Source of the DNA: an uncultured Catenibacterium sp.
GTDB taxonomy: Bacteria > Bacillota_I > Bacilli_A > Erysipelotrichales > Coprobacillaceae
Length of the DNA: 25,065 bases
Assembly (NCBI GenBank): GCA_900764725.1
Contig: CAAFPB010000425.1
Span: forward strand, 1-25,065
Direction: 5' to 3'
Shown here: positions 1 to 6,972 of the stretch, piece by piece
How positions within the stretch are numbered: the first letter of the stretch is position 1
Layout: the number at the start of each line of letters is the position of its first letter
Translations under genes and position numbers: made by a program
The notes under the pieces: generated by a model
What the model saw: the letters and a program-made list of their open reading frames with translations, nothing else
The model's database searches: none
Told to the model about the DNA's origin: nothing

Positions 1-61
1 TATAGAGAAACATCTATATTTTGAGGTGAACTAGGAATAGTAGATACAATCATCATAAGAG

Positions 62-437
62 ATGAAAATACAGTCTGAAAGTACATAAAGTTCTAGTAAC
101 CAAATACCGTAAACAACTACTAAAAGACTCTATTGCTGATGATGTGAAACAAAAGATTTTCGATATAGCTAATACTCGTGGCTACGAAATTATTGCGATA
201 GAAACGGGCATTGACCATATGCATTTCTTATTAAGTTACGATACAGCAGATAGAGTCTGCGATATTGTCAAAATTGTAAAGCAAGAAACAACATACCACT
301 TATAGCATAAGTATAGTTCGGTCTTATCAAAACAGAATTGGAAGGAAAAAACATTTTGGTCAGATGGTTATTTTGCTTGTAGCATTGGTGAAGTGTCATC
401 AGCAACTATACAAAAATATATTGAAAGTCAGGGATAA
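62..437 (+). pseudogene. tnpA: IS200/IS605 TnpA transposase, disrupted
   Basis: Read in the frame of 66-437, the translation begins KYSLKVHKVLVTKYRKQ, matching the start of IS200-type Y1 transposases. It keeps the HUH-type motif DHMHFLL near 216-236 and, near the end, the GYFACSIGEV block and a candidate catalytic tyrosine in IQKYIESQ. Two lesions are seen. An in-frame TAG lies at 303-305, in TYHL-stop-HKYSS, where relatives carry tryptophan, so it is a likely TGG-to-TAG change. There is also no start codon in frame: the ATG at 62-64 is one base out, and removing one A from the A-run at 65-68 would give MKYSLKVHKV. Restored, it would be about 125 residues, slightly short for the family. Both catalytic motifs remain, so inactivation looks recent. 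Confidence 0.75.
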
Positions 438-461
438 TAAATAATGATTTACGAGGCTCCT

Positions 462-483
462 CCCACCACCTATTGGCAGTGGG
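462..483 (+). repeat. Foldback hairpin at IS200 right end
   Basis: CCCAC at 462-466 pairs with GTGGG at 479-483, and CC at 469-470 can pair with GG at 475-476 across small internal loops. It sits 25 nt after the transposase stop, where IS200/IS605 elements carry the imperfect hairpin recognised by TnpA. Assignment as a transposon end is inferred from position and shape. Confidence 0.5.
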
Positions 484-513
484 TTTCCGCCTATGACAAA
501 CAAAAGGATTTAT

Positions 514-876
514 TTATGAATAGAAAGTCGCAGTCGCATTCTTAAAATAGAACACTTCTGTATTTCCATCATCTGCACTATACATTTTTTGTAAAGATGG
601 ATAAGCATTAAGCATGGACTGTTTGGCTTCTCTTCAATCATCTTCTACAAGTTCTCCTGCAATACGTAACCATTCACCATTCTTGAATGCACAAATCTCT
701 ACTTTAGGATTTGTATGAATCTGTTTTGATACATCCTTTACCTTCCCCTTTTGAATATAGAGCTTTCCTTCAAACATATGTGCTGTCCCAAAAGGTCTTA
801 CTCTTGGCTGATCACCTTCAACTGTTGCTAGATAATAAGTATCTGCTTCTTTCAAAAAATTAATTATTTTTTCCAT
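514..876 (-). pseudogene. PPOX (FMN-binding split barrel) protein, broken and truncated
   Basis: The minus-strand frame starts at 876 with MEKIINFLKEADTYYLATV and shows the pyridoxamine-5'-phosphate-oxidase-like core (GDQPRVRPFGTAHMF, then KLYIQKGKVKDVSKQI, then PKVEICAF). It is preceded by a strong AGGAGG site. At 634-636 an in-frame TGA follows GELVEDD. Past it the same frame continues with clearly homologous sequence (REAKQSMLNAYPSLQKMYSA, then DDGNTEVFYFKNATATFYS) to a TAA at 514-516. The stop therefore probably arose from an arginine CGA codon. Family members usually run about 15-20 residues further, and homology ends where the IS200 remnant begins, so the 3' end was probably removed by that insertion. 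The 80-residue product, if made, lacks the C-terminal strands of the barrel. Confidence 0.8.
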
Positions 877-910
877 AACTAGTACCTCCTATATATGATT
901 ATACCACTAC

Positions 911-943
911 AAAAAAAGAATATCGGAATAGTACCGATATTCT
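911..943 (-). terminator. Intrinsic terminator of MATE gene
   Basis: On the minus strand a 10-bp perfect stem (AGAATATCGG, 7-nt loop, CCGATATTCT; 917-943) is followed by seven T residues (911-917). It begins at the MATE stop codon. Confidence 0.85.
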
Positions 944-2277
944 TATACATGATCTAACCAATGGACACGGAAGTAGTAGATCAGTAAACCAATCATACAG
1001 ATCAGCCATGTAACTGGCCATCCTGCAAATACAATACCAATGTTGTGAGTTAAAGGTACTGCAATCGCAAGATAAATCTGTCTTAAGAAGACAAATGATC
1101 CTACCATGAAATACATAGGAATATTTGATAAACCAACACCTCTAAGTGCACCAGAAATAATCTGTATAACAGGTAATGTTAAATAACCTGCCGCGAATAT
1201 TCGTGCCATTAAATAACCATACTTAATCACTTCAGGATCACTAGAGAATATTCCTACTAACTGTTCACCAAAGACATAAACGAGGATAACACCAACAGTA
1301 GTGACTCCAAAAGTCATTGCCATTGTAGTGCGAAGACCTTTCTTGACTCGTTCAATCGCATGTGCACCAATATTCTGTCCAGTAAATGTAGTGATTGCCA
1401 TCGCAAAACTTTGAATTGGTAACTGTAGGAATCCATCAATCTTAACATAAGAAGTATAACCAGCCACTGCATTTGCACCAAATGAATTAATATAAGATTG
1501 CACAATCACATTACTAAAAGACACAATGGATTGTTGCAAAGCAGTAGGAATACCAATTTCAATAATCTTCTTTAAAATAGGTTTATCAATAGAAATCTCT
1601 TTGATTTCTACTTTATAGATTTCTTTAGAGCATACTAATTTGATTATAACAAGTAATGCACTGATTCCCTGGGCAATAAAAGTAGCCCATCCAGCCCCAG
1701 CCACACCCATATGAAAATATAATACAAATACAAAATCTAAGATAATATTAATAATAGATGCAACAATTAAATAGTATAAAGGTGTTTTAGAATCACCTAC
1801 AGCACGTAATATACCTGACCCCATATTATAAATACATACAAAAGAAATACCACCAAAATAAATACGTAAGTATAAGGATGCAGGTGCCATGACTGAATCA
1901 GGAGAACCGATAAGAATTAAGATTTGTTTTGATAACCCAATACCTAGAATGGTGAATAATACACATAGGATAAGAGTTAAGGCAATTGATGTATGTATAG
2001 CCTTTTTCATCTTATTTAAACAATTCCCACCAAAATATTGGGCAATGACTACTCCGGCTCCTGTTGCAAGACCAGTAAAGAAACCAACAAGAGTATTAAT
2101 GATTGGTGTAGACTGTCCAACTGCTGCAAGGGCACCTGAACTTACAAAGTTCCCTACAACATAGGAGTCTACAGTATTGTAAAGCTGTTGAAATAAATTC
2201 CCTACTAACATCGGGATAGAAAACCAAAGGATGGCTTTCCATATCTTTCCATTTATTAAATCTGTACTTTCATTCAT
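943..2277 (-). CDS. MATE family multidrug/cation efflux transporter
   Basis: This 444-residue membrane protein has about 12 hydrophobic segments in two repeats, the expected size and shape of NorM/DinF-type MATE exporters, which use H+ or Na+ gradients to expel cationic drugs or metabolites. Typical features are the N-terminal FSIPMLVGNLFQQLYNTVDS with YVVGNF, the AAVGQSTPI stretch, and the second-half equivalent SYINSFGANAVAGYTSYVKI with FTGQNIGA. The start at 2277 follows a good GGAGGG site (2283-2288 on the plus strand). It is transcribed alone: its own terminator lies at 911-943 and a divergent region lies upstream toward ezrA. The substrate cannot be told from sequence. It sits beside the decayed PPOX/IS patch but looks intact. 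Confidence 0.93.
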   Translation of the reverse strand: MNESTDLINGKIWKAILWFSIPMLVGNLFQQLYNTVDSYVVGNFVSSGALAAVGQSTPIINTLVGFFTGLATGAGVVIAQYFGGNCLNKMKKAIHTSIALTLILCVLFTILGIGLSKQILILIGSPDSVMAPASLYLRIYFGGISFVCIYNMGSGILRAVGDSKTPLYYLIVASIINIILDFVFVLYFHMGVAGAGWATFIAQGISALLVIIKLVCSKEIYKVEIKEISIDKPILKKIIEIGIPTALQQSIVSFSNVIVQSYINSFGANAVAGYTSYVKIDGFLQLPIQSFAMAITTFTGQNIGAHAIERVKKGLRTTMAMTFGVTTVGVILVYVFGEQLVGIFSSDPEVIKYGYLMARIFAAGYLTLPVIQIISGALRGVGLSNIPMYFMVGSFVFLRQIYLAIAVPLTHNIGIVFAGWPVTWLICMIGLLIYYFRVHWLDHV

Positions 2278-2447
2278 TTTAACCCTCCCTAAACAATATA
2301 ATCATATTCCTATTTTTAAGATAGAGTAAAGATTTTCTAAATTAGAAATATCATATGTATATTTTTTGATAGTGTTTCACGATTCAATAATGAAATGACT
2401 TGGAAAATATGATAAAATTATATCGATATGTAAGAGAGGGATGTTTT
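2278..2447. promoter_or_regulatory. Divergent intergenic region MATE/ezrA with palindrome
   Basis: A 15-bp perfect dyad, TTTCTAA-A-TTAGAAA, lies at 2334-2348. On the minus strand a possible MATE promoter reads TTTACT (2325-2330), 18 bp, then TATGAT (2301-2306); the dyad lies just upstream of it, an activator- or repressor-like position. I could not identify a convincing ezrA promoter; TATGAT at 2408-2413 lacks a well-spaced -35. Function of the dyad is inference only. Confidence 0.35.
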
Positions 2448-4190
2448 ATGGATTATATGAAGAATTTTATAGAATATGTAGGAGTAAGAAACTTAATAAT
2501 ATTTGGAGCTATTCTTGTTACTTTGATTATTTTTATGATTGTATATCATTCAATTAAATTAAAGATATATCGTCAGGAAATATTGGACTTACAAAACCAA
2601 ATCAATGGAATTAAAACATTGCCACTACAATATAGATTAGGTCGTGTACAATCTATTGCGAAAAATATGCCAGAAGTGGTTGAAGAATATGAACAATTCA
2701 CAAAAGATTTTGAAAAGATTACTGAATTCCAAAAGAATGAATTAGGTATTCTTGTGAATGAAGTGGATGAATCTTTATTTTATGGAAAGACTCGAGGGAT
2801 AAAGAAGAAGTTTGCGTTGATTCATGAAATGACACAGCGTTATGATCATGACGCTAAAGACCTTCTTGCACGTATTGAGAAGGTGACAGAAATAGAAAAC
2901 ATTCAGCGTGTAGAAATCATTAGAGTTAAAGGAAAATACCGCGAGGTAGGCAATGAGTATGAAAAGATTCGTATTAAAGTAGAAGAATTTGTACCACATG
3001 CTTTAGAAATGTTTAAAGAATTAGATGATGATTTTGTAAAGCTTGAAGCATTGATGAATAATCAGATGTTTGCGGATGCAAAGAATTTTACTGAAGAAAT
3101 TGAAAATCGTATTGATAGTCTTCATGAGAACTTAAAGGATCTTCCTTCTTATGTATATGTTGTCTCTGATTTATTACCAAGTAAGATTGATAAGGTGGAT
3201 GAATTGATTGCTTCTTTAGAAGGTGATGAGTATGCACTTGAAGAAATGAATGTTGCGGCACGTCGTCAGGAAGTAGATGAGCAGATGGAAGAATCTATTG
3301 CTCATGTAAAGAATGTTGATATCAAGGGCGCGGCTGAAGTACTTGAACCATTAACTGGCTTAATTGAAGAATTAGTGATTGATTTAGGTAAAGAACTTGA
3401 TTCTTATAAGCAGTTCAAGGAAAAATGGAGAGAAAGCTATAATGAACTTCAGAGATTGATAGATGTTTATCAAAAGACAATGAAAGAATATCGTCGTTTA
3501 ATTACAGAATTTGTGATTGATGATGAAGAAGTTGTGATTAGTAAGAAGTATGAAGAATTTAAACAGATTCAAAATGATGCCAATGATTTAATTGAACAGA
3601 TGGAATCTGGACATTTCGCTTATGCAAATATGTTAGAACATGTAGAAAATCTCTATGATCGAATGATGCAGCATGATACATATTTGGAAGAATTTGAAAA
3701 GCAGAAAGAAGATATTGAGATTAAGAATCAGAAAACAGAAGAACTCTTAGAAAATATCAATATTGTCTTATTAGAAATTAAATCAGAAATTAAAAATGAA
3801 CATCTTCCTTTAGTGAATGATTCTTATCGTGATTATATTACTGATTCTTATAATAAGGTAGAAGAAATCAAACGTTTTAAAGCTCATAAGCCAGTTGTAC
3901 TCAATGAATTATGTGCCAAGGTAGAAGGGGCAAGAGATGTGATCTATAAGCTTTATGATAATGTACATAATATGATTGTAACTGCAGGTATGGTTGAAGA
4001 TGCAATTGTTTATGCGAACCGTTATCGTTCAATGTTTTTAGAAGTAAATACAGAACTTACAAAGGCTGAAGTTTTATTTAGAAATGGTGAATATCGTAAT
4101 GCATTACAGGTTGCAGTAGATATTCTAGAAAGACTTGAACCAGGGAAATACGAAGAGCTTATTAAAAGGAAAGAAATTAAGTCCGCTTAG
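2448..4190 (+). CDS. ezrA: Septation ring formation regulator EzrA
   Basis: EzrA is a Firmicutes membrane protein that limits FtsZ ring assembly to midcell and links the ring to cell-wall enzymes. The 580-residue product fits the family size. One N-terminal transmembrane helix (about residues 14-33, NLIIFGAILVTLIIFMIV) is followed by a long acidic, almost wholly alpha-helical cytoplasmic rod (spectrin-like coiled-coil repeats), with no domain breaks. The start at 2448 is preferred because AGAGAGGG lies 7 nt upstream; an earlier in-frame ATG at 2400 would add 16 residues ahead of the membrane helix without a ribosome site. The gene precedes a nifZ-thiI pair, as in the B. subtilis ezrA neighbourhood. 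Its stop codon lies inside the downstream terminator. Confidence 0.93.
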   Translation: MDYMKNFIEYVGVRNLIIFGAILVTLIIFMIVYHSIKLKIYRQEILDLQNQINGIKTLPLQYRLGRVQSIAKNMPEVVEEYEQFTKDFEKITEFQKNELGILVNEVDESLFYGKTRGIKKKFALIHEMTQRYDHDAKDLLARIEKVTEIENIQRVEIIRVKGKYREVGNEYEKIRIKVEEFVPHALEMFKELDDDFVKLEALMNNQMFADAKNFTEEIENRIDSLHENLKDLPSYVYVVSDLLPSKIDKVDELIASLEGDEYALEEMNVAARRQEVDEQMEESIAHVKNVDIKGAAEVLEPLTGLIEELVIDLGKELDSYKQFKEKWRESYNELQRLIDVYQKTMKEYRRLITEFVIDDEEVVISKKYEEFKQIQNDANDLIEQMESGHFAYANMLEHVENLYDRMMQHDTYLEEFEKQKEDIEIKNQKTEELLENINIVLLEIKSEIKNEHLPLVNDSYRDYITDSYNKVEEIKRFKAHKPVVLNELCAKVEGARDVIYKLYDNVHNMIVTAGMVEDAIVYANRYRSMFLEVNTELTKAEVLFRNGEYRNALQVAVDILERLEPGKYEELIKRKEIKSA

Positions 4191-4208
4191 GGTGGACTTT
4201 TTTCTTTT
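4179..4208 (+). terminator. Terminator overlapping ezrA stop codon
   Basis: AAGTCCGC (4179-4186) pairs with the segment ending GGACTT (4192-4199, one G-T wobble) around a TTAGG loop that contains the ezrA TAG. A T-rich tract follows to 4208. Confidence 0.8.
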
Positions 4209-4221
4209 ATATCGGTATTAT
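4193..4221 (+). promoter_or_regulatory. Possible sigma-A promoter for nifZ-thiI
   Basis: TGGACT (4193-4198, 4/6 match to TTGACA), a 17-bp spacer and TATTAT (4216-4221). The -35 lies inside the 3' arm of the ezrA terminator. The match is modest. Confidence 0.35.
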
Positions 4222-4239
4222 TTAAGGCGAGGTGATTAG

Positions 4240-5376
4240 ATGATTTATCTAGACTATGTAGCTACAACACCTCTTGATGAGGAAATACGCTCTACATATA
4301 CAAAACTTTTAACAACTTATTTTGCGAATTCTGATTCTGCATATGCACCTGGTTATGAAGTAAGCCGTTTGATTGAACAATCAAGAACACATATTGCGAA
4401 ATTACTTCATGTTTCTCCTGATGAACTGATTTTTACATCTTGTGCATCAGAATCTAACAATACAGCAATTAAAGGAACAGCTTTTCAATATATGAATAGA
4501 GGAAAGCATATTATTACAACAGCTTTTGAACATTCAAGTGTAGCGAATACTTTTAAACAATTAGAAGAAGTATTTGGTTTTGATGTAGATTATGTCTCTG
4601 TTGATTCAAAAGGACATCTTGATTTAAAAGAATTAGAATCTTTAATAAGAGAAGATACAATTCTTGTTTCTACAATGTATGTCAATAATGAAGTAGGAAC
4701 AATCAATCCTATTCACGAAATAGCTTCTATTGTACATAAAAAGAATCCTAAGACTAAATATCATGTCGATATGGTACAGGCTTTAGGTAAGCTTCCTATT
4801 TCATTAGATGATATAGATTTAGCTACTTTCTCAGCTCATAAGATATTTGGCTTAAAGGGTAGTGGATTACTTTATAAGAAGCGCACTGCAAGTATTGTGC
4901 CTCTTATTAATGGTGGCCAGCAGGAAAATGGCTTAAGAGGTGGAACAAGTAATGCTTGTGTAGATATCGTACTTGCAAAAACTATGCGTAAAGCCATTGA
5001 ATCACAAAAGAATCATTATGATTATGTTAAATCATTAAATGATTATTTACGTGCACAATTAAGTACAATGGACAATCTAGTAATCAACTCACCAGAAGAT
5101 GCAAGTCCATTTATCTTAAATATTTCATGTCCACACTATAAGCCGGAAGTTATTGTGCATGATTTAGAAACAAAAGGAATCTATATTTCTACTAAGAGTG
5201 CATGTTCAAGTAAAAAGGTAGAAATCTCTCATACACTTGCAGCTATGCATTTAGATCCCCTTGTTAGTTCAAGTGCATTAAGACTCTCATTCTCACATCT
5301 CACTACAAAAGAGGAACTAGATACATTCCTAAGTGCTTTAAAAGATACATTAAATAGAATTAAGAAACAGAGGTAA
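4240..5376 (+). CDS. nifZ: NifZ-type cysteine desulfurase (PLP enzyme)
   Basis: This class V aminotransferase-fold enzyme takes sulfur from L-cysteine and stores it as a protein persulfide. At 378 residues it has LDYVATTP at the N-terminus, His97 (EHSSV) to stack on PLP, Asp177 (VDMVQALGK), the PLP-binding Lys201 in SAHK, and the mobile active-site Cys322 in TKSACSS. The short cysteine loop (no long IscS-style insertion) fits the NifZ/YrvO type dedicated to tRNA thiolation rather than an Fe-S scaffold partner. It ends 4 bp before thiI, whose ribosome site overlaps its end, so it most likely delivers sulfur to ThiI for s4U8 and perhaps thiamine thiazole synthesis. GAGGTGAT precedes the start. 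No Fe-S assembly genes lie nearby. Confidence 0.93.
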   Translation: MIYLDYVATTPLDEEIRSTYTKLLTTYFANSDSAYAPGYEVSRLIEQSRTHIAKLLHVSPDELIFTSCASESNNTAIKGTAFQYMNRGKHIITTAFEHSSVANTFKQLEEVFGFDVDYVSVDSKGHLDLKELESLIREDTILVSTMYVNNEVGTINPIHEIASIVHKKNPKTKYHVDMVQALGKLPISLDDIDLATFSAHKIFGLKGSGLLYKKRTASIVPLINGGQQENGLRGGTSNACVDIVLAKTMRKAIESQKNHYDYVKSLNDYLRAQLSTMDNLVINSPEDASPFILNISCPHYKPEVIVHDLETKGIYISTKSACSSKKVEISHTLAAMHLDPLVSSSALRLSFSHLTTKEELDTFLSALKDTLNRIKKQR

Positions 5377-5380
5377 TTAG

Positions 5381-6577
5381 ATGAAACCAGATCATATCCT
5401 TGTCCGTTTTGGAGAATTAACTACAAAAGGAAAGAACCGTAAACTATTCATTAGAAAACTATTAAAAAACACAAAAGAAATATTACATGACTATCCTGCA
5501 TTAGAATATGAAATGACTTATGATCGTCTTTATATTTATTTAAATGATGAAGACGATCAGGAAGTAACTGATAAACTTAAAACTATTTTTGGGATTCATA
5601 ACTTCTCTTTATGTTATAAGGTGGAACATGACTTAGAAAAAGCCAAAGAAGTTGTTACTTATATTATTGATCATGATGAAGGAAATACATTTAAGATTGA
5701 TACAAAGAGACATGATAAATCATATCCTAAGAATTCTATTGAAATGAATAAAGAAATTGCGGGATATGTATTCCATCATACAACTAAAGAATTGTCTGTT
5801 GATGTACATAACCCAGATATCTTAGTACGTGTAGAATATAGAAAAGATGCGATTTATATTATGGATAATATGATTCCAGGTGCAGGAGGTTATCCTGTAG
5901 GTATTGGCGGTAAAGCTTTATTAATGCTTTCTGGTGGTATTGATTCACCTGTGGCTGGTTATTTGACTATGAAGCGTGGTGTTGATATTGAATGTATTCA
6001 TTATGCTTCTCCACCTTATACAAATGAAATGGCAAGAGAAAAGGTATTAGATCTAGTCAATGTCTTAAAAGACTATACACATGGCTATATTAAGGTACAT
6101 ATCGTACCATTTACTGATCTACAGTTATCTGTATATGATCATTGTGATGAATCCTATGCCATGACAGTTATGCGTCGTATGATGTATAGAATCGCAGAAG
6201 GTGTCGCAAAGAAGAATGACTGCTTAGCTATTGTGAATGGTGAAAGTATTGGACAGGTGGCTTCTCAGACACTTGAATCTATGAATACAATCAATCAGGT
6301 GATTACTACTCCAGTTATTCGCCCAGTGGCATGTATGGATAAATTAGAAATCATTAAGATTGCTCAAAAGATTGATACATATGATATTTCTATTAGACCA
6401 TTTGAAGACTGCTGTACAATCTTTACACCACATAATCCAGCTACTAAACCTAAGGCTTATAAAGCAGCAGGCTATGAAGCGGAATGGGACTTTGCATCAG
6501 AAGTACAGAAGTGCATTGATCATACTGAAACAATTATTATCAACTCTAAATATAAGAATGATGAAGATCTTTTTTAA
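5381..6577 (+). CDS. thiI: tRNA 4-thiouridine synthase ThiI
   Basis: ThiI adenylates U8 of tRNA and replaces its oxygen with sulfur, giving s4U8; in many bacteria it also serves thiazole synthesis. The 398-residue protein has an N-terminal ferredoxin-like plus THUMP region (about 1-165) and a PP-loop ATPase domain with SGGIDSP at 184-190. Catalytic-type cysteines Cys344/Cys345 lie in EDCCTIFTPHNPATKP, as in the short Bacillus form. The C-terminal rhodanese domain of E. coli ThiI is absent, so the neighbouring desulfurase must supply sulfur directly, as known for NifZ-ThiI pairs. AGAGGT 7 nt upstream supports this start. It lies just before two tRNA genes that carry U at position 8. Confidence 0.95.
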   Translation: MKPDHILVRFGELTTKGKNRKLFIRKLLKNTKEILHDYPALEYEMTYDRLYIYLNDEDDQEVTDKLKTIFGIHNFSLCYKVEHDLEKAKEVVTYIIDHDEGNTFKIDTKRHDKSYPKNSIEMNKEIAGYVFHHTTKELSVDVHNPDILVRVEYRKDAIYIMDNMIPGAGGYPVGIGGKALLMLSGGIDSPVAGYLTMKRGVDIECIHYASPPYTNEMAREKVLDLVNVLKDYTHGYIKVHIVPFTDLQLSVYDHCDESYAMTVMRRMMYRIAEGVAKKNDCLAIVNGESIGQVASQTLESMNTINQVITTPVIRPVACMDKLEIIKIAQKIDTYDISIRPFEDCCTIFTPHNPATKPKAYKAAGYEAEWDFASEVQKCIDHTETIIINSKYKNDEDLF

Positions 6578-6605
6578 GAAATTGTAAAAAAAGTTCATAA
6601 AGTAG

Positions 6606-6634
6606 TTGACGAAGTGTTCTTAATCGTGTAATAT
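6606..6634 (+). promoter_or_regulatory. Sigma-A promoter of the tRNA-Lys pair
   Basis: TTGACG (6606-6611), an exact 17-bp spacer and TAATAT (6629-6634). This is the best canonical promoter in the window; initiation would fall about 20 nt before the first tRNA. Strength fits a stable-RNA operon. Confidence 0.8.
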
Positions 6635-6660
6635 ATAACTCGTCGGTTGAGGACACACCT

Positions 6661-6736
6661 CTCTCCGTAGCTCAGTTGGTAGAGCATCTGACTCTTAATC
6701 AGAGGGTCCACGGTTCGAGCCCGTGCGGGGAGACCA
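6661..6736 (+). tRNA. tRNA-Lys (anticodon CTT), copy 1
   Basis: A 76-nt cloverleaf. The acceptor CTCTCCG pairs with CGGGGAG (one U-G), followed by discriminator A and encoded CCA. U8 and A9 follow the acceptor. The anticodon stem TCTGA/TCAGA encloses the loop CTCTTAA with anticodon CTT, which decodes AAG. The T arm carries GGTTCGAGCC. Position 8 is the ThiI substrate base. Confidence 0.96.
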
Positions 6737-6764
6737 TTTAAAATTTAACAGGATAAACCTGATA

Positions 6765-6786
6765 TTCTTGATAGTAATATCAAGAA
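6765..6786 (+). repeat. Hairpin in tRNA spacer
   Basis: TTCTTGATA (6765-6773) and TATCAAGAA (6778-6786) form a perfect 9-bp stem with a GTAA loop between the two tRNAs. There is no T-tract, so it is not a terminator. A role as an RNase processing element is a guess. Confidence 0.5.
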
Positions 6787-6790
6787 CTAT

Positions 6791-6866
6791 CTCTCCGTAG
6801 CTCAGTTGGTAGAGCATCTGACTCTTAATCAGAGGGTCCACGGTTCGAGCCCGTGCGGGGAGACCA
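6791..6866 (+). tRNA. tRNA-Lys (anticodon CTT), copy 2
   Basis: Identical over all 76 nt to the first copy, with the same encoded CCA. Identity extends one base upstream and three downstream (6660-6739 versus 6790-6869), after which the flanks diverge, as expected for a tandem duplication followed by drift. No promoter is visible in the spacer, so both are probably cut from one transcript. Confidence 0.96.
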
Positions 6867-6878
6867 TTTGAAAACAAG

Positions 6879-6902
6879 GCAGAACTTCGGTTCTGCTTTT
6901 TT
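6879..6902 (+). terminator. Terminator of tRNA-Lys operon
   Basis: GCAGAAC, TTCG tetraloop, GTTCTGC (6879-6896), then six T residues (6897-6902). A textbook intrinsic terminator 13 nt after the second tRNA. Confidence 0.93.
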
Positions 6903-6930
6903 ATTATATGATAGCATATCATTTAGGAAT

Positions 6931-6941
6931 TATGCTATAAT
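6931..6941 (+). promoter_or_regulatory. Extended -10 promoter for HAD-like gene
   Basis: TATGCTATAAT contains TGC directly before TATAAT (6936-6941), an extended -10. No good -35 is seen at 16-18 bp. An inverted repeat ATGATA/TATCAT (6908-6922) and AGCATA/TATGCT (6913-6936) overlap the region and could be operator-like. Confidence 0.6.
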
Positions 6942-6972
6942 GGAGTTTAGATTAGGGAAAGGGGTATTATTT

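Larger units (their letters stand above)
1..513 (+). mobile_element. IS200/IS605-family element remnant
   Basis: This stretch holds a decayed tyrosine (Y1/HUH) transposase reading frame at 62-437, followed by a subterminal hairpin at 462-483 and then, directly, the truncated end of a minus-strand PPOX gene. That arrangement (transposase, then a foldback end without terminal inverted repeats) is typical of IS200/IS605 elements. The left boundary is not visible; bases 1-61 contain nothing I can assign. The right boundary near 505-516 is inferred only from where PPOX homology stops. No tnpB or IscB-like gene lies beside it. Confidence 0.6.

Noticed and set aside
303..305. TAG inside the transposase frame as a recoded (suppressed) codon
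   Set aside because: TAG is used as a true stop in this window (ezrA, ireB, yrzB, Na/Pi transporter), and the gene also lacks an in-frame start.
634..636. TGA inside PPOX frame as a recoded tryptophan or selenocysteine codon
   Set aside because: Other genes here have no internal TGA, tryptophan is encoded by TGG, relatives suggest arginine at this site, and no SECIS-like element is evident.
1889..2164. Plus-strand open frame inside the MATE gene
   Set aside because: It is antisense to conserved transporter sequence and has no ribosome site or recognisable domain.
6570..6595. CTTTTTTA/TAAAAAAAG inverted repeat after thiI as a terminator
   Set aside because: The stem would be only A-T pairs and has no following T run; too weak to call.
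6695..6922. Minus-strand open frame across the tRNA genes
   Set aside because: It is an antisense reading of the two tRNAs; its repeated residues reflect the tRNA duplication.
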